In this document: piece by piece, positions 1 through 5,798 of the stretch | How the letters are laid out: the number at the start of each line of letters is the position of its first letter | Position numbering within the stretch: position 1 is the first letter of the stretch | DNA from: Treponema sp. | GTDB lineage: Bacteria > Spirochaetota > Spirochaetia > Treponematales > Breznakiellaceae | Reading direction: 5' to 3' | DNA: 6,687 nt | Assembly (NCBI GenBank): GCA_031255875.1 | Contig: JAIRRR010000236.1 | Span: 1-6,687 of the forward strand | Program-made: the position numbers and the translations under genes | The notes under the pieces: model-generated | Seen by the model: the letters and a program-made list of their open reading frames with translations, nothing else | Told to the model about the DNA's origin: nothing | Database searches by the model: none

Positions 1-644
1 CTGGCCCGGTACACCGACGAGCCGTCGGAAGCGAGCATGGTAATGCGATCAACGCCGGAACCGCCGGACGCCGGGCCCGAATCCCCGCCGTCCTCCTGGT
101 AGCTTGTAACCAGCACCACTTTCGGCCCCATGGCGTGAACCTTGCCAATGGCATCCCCGGCGTTTTTAATTCCGGCGGAGTTCATACCCGTCAGGGCCTC
201 AAGCTCAAACTGGTTGGGCGTGACTATGTCCGCGAGGGGCACAAGCTTTTCCCGGAAAATAGCCGGGATATCCGGCTTGACGTAAAAGCCCCGGCCCACG
301 TCCCCCATAACCGGGTCGCAGCAGTAGAGCGCCCCGGGGGCCGCCCGGCGGACCAGGCGCAGGGCGTTCGCCACCGCAGCGCCGATGGCCGCGTCTCCCA
401 TATAGCCCGACAGCAGGGCCTCGCACCGGCCCAGGACCTGCCGGTCCTCAAGCCCCGCGACAAGATCTTCCGCGAGATCCGCGCCCAGAACCTTTCCCCG
501 CCAGGCGCCGTATCCTGTATGGTTGGAAAATTCCACAGTATTTACCGCCCAAACTTCGCGGCCAAGCCGCTGGAGCGGAAAAACCGCAGCGCTGTTTCCT
601 GCGTAACCGTAAACAACATGCGATTGTATCGACAAAATAGACAT
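1..644 (-). CDS. pdxY: Pyridoxal kinase PdxY (3' end outside window)
   Basis: PdxY phosphorylates pyridoxal with ATP to make pyridoxal 5'-phosphate in the cytoplasmic B6 salvage pathway. Reading the minus strand from ATG at 644-642 gives 214 residues with no stop before the window edge; family members are about 285 residues, so roughly a quarter, including the expected C-terminal GTGD-type catalytic region, is missing here. Visible family signatures are the N-terminal IQSHVVYGYAGNSAA (residues 6-20), NTVEFSNHTGYG (35-46), LLSGYMG (77-83), CDPVMGD (109-115) and TPNQFELEALTG (142-153), all closely resembling E. coli PdxY as I recall it. The start is fixed by the conserved N-terminus. No Shine-Dalgarno sequence precedes it; the preceding bases are AT-rich. 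The gene follows the TPR gene on the same strand after 89 bp and may also have its own promoter. PdxK is the alternative, but the N-terminus and CDPVMGD context fit PdxY better. Confidence 0.92.
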   Translation of the reverse strand, partial: MSILSIQSHVVYGYAGNSAAVFPLQRLGREVWAVNTVEFSNHTGYGAWRGKVLGADLAEDLVAGLEDRQVLGRCEALLSGYMGDAAIGAAVANALRLVRRAAPGALYCCDPVMGDVGRGFYVKPDIPAIFREKLVPLADIVTPNQFELEALTGMNSAGIKNAGDAIGKVHAMGPKVVLVTSYQEDGGDSGPASGGSGVDRITMLASDGSSVYRA

Positions 645-654
645 TGTAATAATG

Positions 655-683
655 AAAATGCTGGTTTTCCGGGGATTTGTCAA
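655..683 (-). promoter_or_regulatory. Candidate sigma-70-like promoter for pdxY
   Basis: On the minus strand a perfect TTGACA (683-678) is followed after exactly 17 bases by CATTTT (660-655), a 3-of-6 match to TATAAT. A second weak -10 candidate, CATTAT, lies a few bases further on but would give a 22-base spacer. Transcription from the 17-base-spaced pair would begin around 648, about four bases before the pdxY ATG, which agrees with the lack of a ribosome binding site. The site lies in the 89-bp gap after the TPR gene stop and is AT-rich compared with its surroundings. The -35 is strong but the -10 is weak, so this is a candidate only. I see no convincing hairpin terminator in the same gap. 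Confidence 0.35.
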
Positions 684-733
684 TACGTATGGCGCACGGG
701 CGAAGCTACGCGGATTCCCGCCTTTTCCCGCTA

Positions 734-3445
734 TTACTGCTTTTCCTCTAATAATTGGGACTGTCTCAAAACTTCGGTTTCCGGGACAGGCTCAAACAGC
801 CGCTCTTTTTCCGCCCAATCGTGAATGAGTTTTCTCAGGCCTTCGTCGGCGAGCTTAAGGGAAAGGCCGCAGTCCGGGCAGAGGAAGCGGCCGTCCTCGT
901 CCATGGACCGCCTGGCGCAGCCGACGCACCAGGTCTTGCCGCAGCGCGGGCAGCTTCCGGCGGGCAGCTCGTCCGGGGGCATGGCGAAAAGGCGTACCGG
1001 CCTGACAGGCTCTGCCGGCCGCCCCACGCGCCAGATCCGGCCGCAGGACGCGCAGGGGATAAGGCGGGTCAGGGCTTCCCCGAGCCGGGACCGGAGCTCC
1101 TCGCGGCGTTTCCGGGCGGCTTCGTCCGGGGAAAGGGCGTCCAGCCTGCGGAGGATCGCGGCGGTTTCGTCCCAGCGGAAGCGGGCGGCGTAGATTCCCC
1201 CCAAGGTAAGCAGCGAAGGGATATGATCGGCGTCCAGTTCCAGCGCGGCGTTGCAGGCAGCCTCCGCGCGGGGGTATTCGCCTTTCTTGGCGGCGACATA
1301 GGCAATCTGCTCCAGAACGGCCGGCGTCGGCTCCAGGCTGTGGGCAAGGGCGAGAATCCCGTCGGCCTCGCCGAAACGGCCCAGCTCTATCAGGCAGGAG
1401 GCCCTGTCGCAGAGATAGGAAGCGTCGCCCGGAGAAGCTTCTATGGCCCGGCGGTACCGGGCGTCGGCATCTTCAAAGCGGCCTGCGCGAAAGAGGAGGT
1501 TTCCGGCGTAGTGCGCCATAAGCCCCCCGCTGTCTTCCCCCGGAGCGGCGTCCAGCACAGCCAGGGCCTCGTCCAGCCTGCCCTGCTTTGACAGCAGTTC
1601 GGCCTGGCTAAGGCGCACGGCAGGCTCCCCGCCCAAAAGGCGGGCCGCGTCTTCCAGGCACCGGGCGGCTTCGACCGTGTCGTCCCGGGCAAGGGCGGCC
1701 CGGGCGGCCAGATTATGCGCCCAGCCATTCTCCGGGTCAAGGGACAGGGCCGCGCCCAAATCGGCCGCGAACTTCGGATCCCCGGGGTCCCCGGAAAGGA
1801 GGAACCGGTTTTCCGCCAGACTGAGCCTGAAAAGCGGATATTCCGGCTCCAGCAAGGCGGCCTCTTCCAGCAGGGCCAGGGCTTCGCCGCGCTTCCCCTC
1901 CCTTATAAGGAGAAGCCCCCTGAGGAACACCAGCGCCGGATCCGGGGGCGGGGGTACAGCATCGGGCGACGCGCTGCCGGGCGGCAGGAACAGCCTCAGC
2001 CGCTCGGCCTCCTCGAATTCAGCCCGCGCCGCCCCCCAGTCCTCGATACCGAAGGCCCACTTCCCCGCCAGGGCATGGACCTCCCAGTTATCCGCCCCGA
2101 AAACCAGGGCCTTTGCCGCGACAGCGCCAAGGTCGGCGTAGTTGCCCTCCGCGAGAAAGGCCCGGCCCGCCTTCATGCAGCGGTCCAGGGCCTTTTCCCT
2201 GTCGCCGAGCAGTTCCCAGGCATTGGCGGCGTTTTTCGCCGCAAGCCCGTTCCCCCCGTCGGCCTCAAAGGCCCGGTCATAGGCCGCCGCAGCCCCGCCG
2301 TATTCCGCAAGCTCCCAAAAACTATGGCCCAAAAGGGACAAAAGAACCGCGTCCTCCCCGAACCGGGCCGCCGCATCTTCGCAATGGGCCCTCAGCTCGG
2401 CAAAACGCCGGGCGCGGTAAAGAAGCCGCGCCTTTTCGACAGCCGCCTCCCGCTTTTCGTCAAAATCCCCGTCCAGGCCCAGGCAGGCCCCGGCGTATTC
2501 TTCCGCCTCGCCGGGCAGATCAAGCCGCAGGGCAAGGCGGGCCGCCAGGAGCAGCTCCCGCGCGCCCCGCCCTTCCCCGCCGCCCGTTCCCGCGCCCTTT
2601 TCCCAGCCCAGCTTGAGCTGCCCCAGGGCGGCGGCCGGATTCCCCATAGCCGCGAAGGTCTCCGCCAGGCGGAAATGGCTTTGGGGATCAGAAGGCGCGT
2701 CATCGGCGGACCAGTACTCGTAGGCCGCCTCCACTTCGGCAATCCGGGACTCGACGGTAAGCGCCTCAAGAACAGCCTCCGCCGTATACGGCGAAGCCGC
2801 CGGCAACGGAGGCCCCTCCCCGTAGGACGCCGCGGCAAAACAGATACGCCCCTCGGGGATAACGGAATCGCGTATCTCGGCGGCCTTCAGGGAATTGACC
2901 GCTATCACAATGCGGCTGCCATTGGCGATGACAGTCAGCGCAAAGCCCCCCCCGCGCCCGCCGTCTTCCACCTCCGTCCCCGGTTCCGGCAAAACGCGGG
3001 GAAGCTCGGTCCACCCGACCAGGGCCGAAGGGTTGCCGTTGCGGACCAGATCAAGCCGGAAATACCCTTTGCTGGAAACCAGCGCCGAATAATAAGTCGA
3101 TTCGTCCACCACGCGGAACATAAGGCCCGCCGCAGCGTAAGCCCCGCGGGCATCCAGCCTAATCCGGGCTTCAAGAACCATATCGGCGTAACGGTAAACC
3201 GGGTTTTCGACCCAGGCAAGGCAGCCCGCCTTCCTGAGGGACAGGACCAGCCCGCCCCCCCCTTTCCGCAGGTTGGCATCGTGCGAATTTTCTGATTTAA
3301 TAGAAAAGCGGGTATGTTCCGGCCCGGAAAAGTCGGCGGCCCACCTTTCGTAAGAAAGATCGTCGGGGCCGGGCTCTTCCCGGCGGCGGCTTTGAAAGTG
3401 GAAAATTCTGCTCAAAAAACCGAACATACAGCCGAATTTTAACAT
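734..3445 (-). CDS. TPR protein with concanavalin A-like N-terminal domain and C-terminal zinc ribbon
   Basis: The 903-residue product has three parts. Residues about 36-235 look like a concanavalin A-like (LamG / DUF1080-type) beta sandwich: alternating strands with AGLMFRVVDESTYYSALVSS (106-125), YFRLDLVRNG and a later RIVIAVN strand. Residues about 250-780 are a TPR array of roughly 14 helix pairs, for example LMAHYAGNLLFRAGRFEDA (642-660). Residues 798-859 hold four CxxC pairs (C798/801, C832/835, C840/843, C856/859), enough for two zinc sites. The last residues are charged and helical. There is no signal peptide, so the protein is probably cytoplasmic and acts as a protein-binding scaffold; the ligand is unknown. 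I chose the ATG at 3445-3443; ATG at 3427-3425 (897 residues) is equally possible because neither has a Shine-Dalgarno sequence. The frame stays open upstream to 4624, but that part is antisense to the repeat gene and lacks domain character. Confidence 0.85.
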   Translation of the reverse strand: MLKFGCMFGFLSRIFHFQSRRREEPGPDDLSYERWAADFSGPEHTRFSIKSENSHDANLRKGGGGLVLSLRKAGCLAWVENPVYRYADMVLEARIRLDARGAYAAAGLMFRVVDESTYYSALVSSKGYFRLDLVRNGNPSALVGWTELPRVLPEPGTEVEDGGRGGGFALTVIANGSRIVIAVNSLKAAEIRDSVIPEGRICFAAASYGEGPPLPAASPYTAEAVLEALTVESRIAEVEAAYEYWSADDAPSDPQSHFRLAETFAAMGNPAAALGQLKLGWEKGAGTGGGEGRGARELLLAARLALRLDLPGEAEEYAGACLGLDGDFDEKREAAVEKARLLYRARRFAELRAHCEDAAARFGEDAVLLSLLGHSFWELAEYGGAAAAYDRAFEADGGNGLAAKNAANAWELLGDREKALDRCMKAGRAFLAEGNYADLGAVAAKALVFGADNWEVHALAGKWAFGIEDWGAARAEFEEAERLRLFLPPGSASPDAVPPPPDPALVFLRGLLLIREGKRGEALALLEEAALLEPEYPLFRLSLAENRFLLSGDPGDPKFAADLGAALSLDPENGWAHNLAARAALARDDTVEAARCLEDAARLLGGEPAVRLSQAELLSKQGRLDEALAVLDAAPGEDSGGLMAHYAGNLLFRAGRFEDADARYRRAIEASPGDASYLCDRASCLIELGRFGEADGILALAHSLEPTPAVLEQIAYVAAKKGEYPRAEAACNAALELDADHIPSLLTLGGIYAARFRWDETAAILRRLDALSPDEAARKRREELRSRLGEALTRLIPCASCGRIWRVGRPAEPVRPVRLFAMPPDELPAGSCPRCGKTWCVGCARRSMDEDGRFLCPDCGLSLKLADEGLRKLIHDWAEKERLFEPVPETEVLRQSQLLEEKQ

Positions 3446-3448
3446 AGA

Positions 3449-3480
3449 CGCCGTTGGTCGGACTAGCAGCGAGAACGGCG
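3449..3480. promoter_or_regulatory. Perfect 7-bp inverted repeat beside the TPR gene start
   Basis: CGCCGTT at 3449-3455 and AACGGCG at 3474-3480 are perfect reverse complements separated by 18 bases. On the minus strand the element ends three bases before the ATG at 3445, so it could be an operator for the divergent pair or an RNA hairpin next to the TPR gene start codon. A TATAAG (3484-3489, plus strand), 5 of 6 against a -10 consensus, lies immediately to its right but has no well-spaced -35. A TAAAAT (minus strand, 3441-3436), also 5 of 6, overlaps the first codons of the TPR gene. No function can be assigned from sequence alone. Confidence 0.35.
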
Positions 3481-3504
3481 GCGTATAAGGCATCCTGTTT
3501 TGGA

Positions 3505-3664
3505 GGGGGAGCACGTTTTTGCGATGATGCCAACATCTGCCCGTATCGCGGGGGCCGTCTACGCGGCTCCCCCTGGCGCCAGCCTCCTCGCCGCCCGCCC
3601 TCCGGGCGGCCGGCTGCGGGGGCTTCTGCCACCCCCACTCCTGGTTCCCGCCAAATTCCGGAGG
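3505..3664 (+). promoter_or_regulatory. GC-rich structured leader of the repeat/solute-binding gene
   Basis: This stretch upstream of the TTG start holds several mutually exclusive pairings. GGGGGAGC (3505-3512) is a perfect complement of GCTCCCCC (3566-3573), but the latter's C-run can instead pair with GGGGG at 3550-3554, extended by CCG (3555-3557) with CGG (3564-3566). GCCGCCC (3590-3596) pairs with GGGCGGC (3604-3610) around a 7-base loop. Most notably CCTCCGG (3599-3605) is a perfect complement of CCGGAGG (3658-3664), which contains the ribosome binding site, and GCCTCC (3582-3587) complements GGAGGC (3660-3665). Such an arrangement could gate translation, but the region is so GC-rich that chance complementarity is a real alternative. 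It does not match any riboswitch class I can recognise. Confidence 0.3.
3660..3664 (+). promoter_or_regulatory. Ribosome binding site supporting the TTG start
   Basis: GGAGG lies four bases before the TTG at 3669. It is the only good Shine-Dalgarno match near the beginning of this reading frame. The next in-frame ATG codons (3774, inside repeat unit 1, and later ones inside the repeats) have none, so this site decides the start. The spacing is slightly short but usable. Confidence 0.6.
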
Positions 3665-3668
3665 CCCC

Positions 3669-5765
3669 TTGGAATCCGCTAGTTTTATCCGCAAAATAAG
3701 AGACGCGGCCGCGCGGTTCGGGCAGGCGGTTTTTGCGCGGCTCCGCAGGACAGGCGGGGCAATCAAAGCCCGGATGAACACGGCAGGACAAGCAACCCAC
3801 GCGTGGCTCCGTAGAACGGGCATAGCCCTCAAGTCCCGGGCAATCCCGGCGGGACAGGCGGCCCGCGCATGGCTCCGCAGAACGGGCGCGGCCCTCAAAA
3901 CCCGGATGGGCGCGGCAGGACAAGCAACCCACGCGTGGCTCCGTAGAACGGGCATAGCCCTCAAGTCCCGGGCAATCCCGGCGGGACGAGCGGCCCGCGC
4001 ATGGCTCCGCAGGACAGGCGAAGCCCTCAAGTCCCGGTCGGGCGCAGCAGGCCAAGCAACCCACGCGTGGCTCCGGAGAACGGGCATAGCCCTCAAGTCC
4101 CGGGCAATCCCGGCGGGACGAGCGGCCCGCGCTTGGCTCCGCAGGACCGGCGCTGCCCTCGAAACCCGGATGGGGTCGGCAGGGCAGGCGGCCCGCGCAT
4201 GGCTCCGCAGAACGGGCGCAGTCATCAAGACCAGAGCAATCCCGGTAGGACAGTCCGCTCGCGCATGGTTTCGCAGAACGGGCGTAACCATCAAGGCCAG
4301 AGCAATCCCGGCAGGACGGGCAGCTCGCGCGTGGCTCCGCAGAACGGGCGCGGCCCTCAAGGCCCGGTCGGGCACGGCGGGACAGGCAGCCCGCGCGTGG
4401 TTCCGCAGGACCGGCGGGGCAATCAAGACAATCCCGGCCCTCCCCTTCCCCGGCAAAACCCGGCCGAAAGTTTCCGCCCGCGAGGAAGCCGCCGCAGACC
4501 GGTACCGCCGTTTTGCCGGGGCCGCCGTGCTCGCTGCGTTTCTCGTTGCCAACATCATCCTGTTAAAACAGCCGGATATAGGTATCCCCCTCCGTCGCGC
4601 CGCAAAGAGGGACCTCGTCTTCACCCAGTGGTGGGATCAGAGCCTCGGAGAGGGGGTCCTGGAGGGCCTGATCGGCGAATTCGAGAGCCAAAACCCGGAC
4701 ATACAGATCACGCTCGACACCCGCCCTTATTCTGAAATCCGGGAACTTCTGACCCGTGAGGGCGATCCCCCGGACGGTCAGGCCGGGGACATCCTGGGCC
4801 TTGATCCCCTGTGGTTCAAAGAGGCCGCGCTGACGGAACGTCTCGAACCGCTCCCGCAGTACGGCAAAGCCGGCGGGAACCCCGGCGGTTTCTACACAGG
4901 CGAGGAAACCCCGTATGGGGAATGGGGCCGCCCCCTCGTCTCATTCATGATGCCGCTCTTTTACAACATCGATCTTCTGGAAAAAGCGGGTTTCGACCGG
5001 CCGCCCAAAAACCACGCCGATTTTGCCGCCTACGCCGAGGCCCTGACCGCGCCGGATCGTTACGGTTTTGCCATAGCCCTTTCACCGGAAGATCCGCAGG
5101 GTTTGTACCGCGATATTTTGCCGTGGATACCCCTTCCCGCCTCCCCGGCCGGTCGGGGAGGCGAAACCCGGGCCGGTGCAGCGGAAATAGCCGAAGCCTT
5201 TAAATTCCTGAACGGGCTCCGGGAAAACGGCTCCCTTGCCCCGGACAGCTTTGCCAAAACCGGGAAAGACCGGATCGAAGAATTTACGGCAGGCCGTGTC
5301 GCCATGATCATCGCGTCAATGGCCGACGCCCGCCTGCTCTGCGGCGCAGGGTTTAACTGCGGCATCACCGCGATCCCGCTCCGGGACGCCTATGCCGGGA
5401 AGCCGCTCTACGCCCTCGATCAGTGGTACGCAGGGGTTTCCCGTGACAGCAAGTCCAAAGACGAGGCCCTTTTATTTATCAGCTTTCTGGCGGAACGGGC
5501 TTCCGCCCTTTCGGATCAGTCGGGGGCCATCCCCTGGAATATCAACGCCGGGGACAGCTACGCGGGCGAATACCCCCTGCTCTCAAAAGCGTACGACATC
5601 TACTACGCGGGGGAAACCCGGACAGAATACGCGGAAAATTGGAAACCGTCCCTGTTCGAAAAGATCATAACGGAGGAACTGCGCAAAGTGTTCGAAGCCG
5701 GCCGGATTCCGGAAGAGGCCGCAAGGGCAGTAGAGCAGCGCCTTGAGGCGGAGGGCTCCGGCTAG
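3669..5765 (+). CDS. Membrane-anchored family 1 solute-binding protein with N-terminal Arg-rich 22-residue repeats
   Basis: The 698-residue product begins at TTG (GGAGG four bases upstream). Residues 17-254 are eleven units of a 22-residue repeat, each containing RRTG at unit positions 10-13 and, in units 2-11, a Trp at position 8 followed by Leu or Phe; there are 53 Arg/Lys and only 2 Glu. Residues 255-281 form a charged linker ending in DRYRR, and 282-299 are one hydrophobic membrane segment. Residues about 313-698 are a complete extracellular solute-binding domain of the MalE-like family 1 type: FTQWWDQS start, FESQNPDI, PLFYNIDLLEKAGFDRPPKN, FTAGRVAMI and the LDQWYAGVSRDSKSKDEALL C-lobe. 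There is no lipobox cysteine and no strong signal peptidase site, so a cytoplasmic repeat tail with a periplasmic binding domain is inferred. Sugars are the likely ligand class by family. No permease or ATPase gene is visible. No Met lies between residue 168 and the binding domain, so the anchor and domain cannot readily be made without repeats. Confidence 0.85.
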   Translation: MESASFIRKIRDAAARFGQAVFARLRRTGGAIKARMNTAGQATHAWLRRTGIALKSRAIPAGQAARAWLRRTGAALKTRMGAAGQATHAWLRRTGIALKSRAIPAGRAARAWLRRTGEALKSRSGAAGQATHAWLRRTGIALKSRAIPAGRAARAWLRRTGAALETRMGSAGQAARAWLRRTGAVIKTRAIPVGQSARAWFRRTGVTIKARAIPAGRAARAWLRRTGAALKARSGTAGQAARAWFRRTGGAIKTIPALPFPGKTRPKVSAREEAAADRYRRFAGAAVLAAFLVANIILLKQPDIGIPLRRAAKRDLVFTQWWDQSLGEGVLEGLIGEFESQNPDIQITLDTRPYSEIRELLTREGDPPDGQAGDILGLDPLWFKEAALTERLEPLPQYGKAGGNPGGFYTGEETPYGEWGRPLVSFMMPLFYNIDLLEKAGFDRPPKNHADFAAYAEALTAPDRYGFAIALSPEDPQGLYRDILPWIPLPASPAGRGGETRAGAAEIAEAFKFLNGLRENGSLAPDSFAKTGKDRIEEFTAGRVAMIIASMADARLLCGAGFNCGITAIPLRDAYAGKPLYALDQWYAGVSRDSKSKDEALLFISFLAERASALSDQSGAIPWNINAGDSYAGEYPLLSKAYDIYYAGETRTEYAENWKPSLFEKIITEELRKVFEAGRIPEEAARAVEQRLEAEGSG
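3717..4430 (+). repeat. 66-bp in-frame tandem repeat, eleven units, partly in a 132-bp higher-order pattern
   Basis: Eleven consecutive units of 66 bp (22 codons; the last cut to 18 codons) fill this stretch. Units 2 (from 3783) and 4 (from 3915) are identical over all 66 bases, and unit 6 (from 4047) differs from them at two bases, both silent in the coding frame (GGA/GGC and CGT/CGG). Units 2, 4 and 6 (type A, with ATHAWLRRTGIALKSRAIP) alternate with units 3, 5 and 7 (type B, with AARAWLRRTG), giving three 132-bp higher-order repeats at 3783-4178. Units 1 and 8-11 are more diverged. This pattern indicates recent duplication by slippage or unequal recombination in the middle of an older array. 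Because 66 is a multiple of three and the unit lacks stops in several frames, spurious open frames appear on both strands. Confidence 0.97.
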
Positions 5766-5798
5766 AGGTTTCCCGCGCGGGCCGTTCCCGGAAGCCCC
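5766..5798. terminator. Short convergent intergenic gap, possible weak bidirectional terminator
   Basis: Only 33 bases separate the stop codons of the two converging genes. The gap holds the palindrome CCCGCGCGGG (5772-5781) and an alternative hairpin CGGG/CCCG (5778-5781 with 5787-5790, loop CCGTT). Neither stem is long and no T-run follows on either strand, so an intrinsic terminator is only a possibility based on position. Confidence 0.2.

Noticed and set aside
135..824. Plus-strand 229-codon open frame at the left edge
   Set aside because: It is antisense to pdxY, whose conserved kinase motifs are unambiguous, and it runs through the intergenic gap into the TPR gene without any domain.
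1715..3295. Long plus-strand open frame of 526 codons opposite the TPR gene
   Set aside because: It lies entirely antisense to a well-supported TPR array and its translation is low-complexity Pro/Gly/Arg sequence with no domain; GC-rich third positions keep it open.
3524..3682. Small open frame in the leader (52 codons from ATG at 3524) ending 14 bases inside the repeat gene, with a purine-rich stretch upstream
   Set aside because: The purine stretch (3502-3511) is too far from the ATG for a good ribosome binding site, the product is a Pro/Arg/Gly-rich low-complexity peptide, and the structured GC-rich leader explains the open frame. A short leader peptide cannot be excluded.
3297..4064. Minus-strand Cys-rich repetitive open frame (255 codons)
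   Set aside because: It is an antisense reading of the same tandem repeat that then runs out of frame into the TPR gene; the Cys pattern comes from the repeat DNA and not from a conserved motif.
3717..4430. Tandem repeat considered as a CRISPR array or a noncoding satellite
   Set aside because: Units are contiguous with no unique spacers, are exact multiples of a codon, and form part of a continuous protein frame with a ribosome binding site and downstream domain.
4001..4735. Second plus-strand open frame (244 codons) through the repeats
   Set aside because: It is an out-of-frame reading of the 66-bp repeat and the start of the binding domain; it has no ribosome binding site and no recognisable domain.
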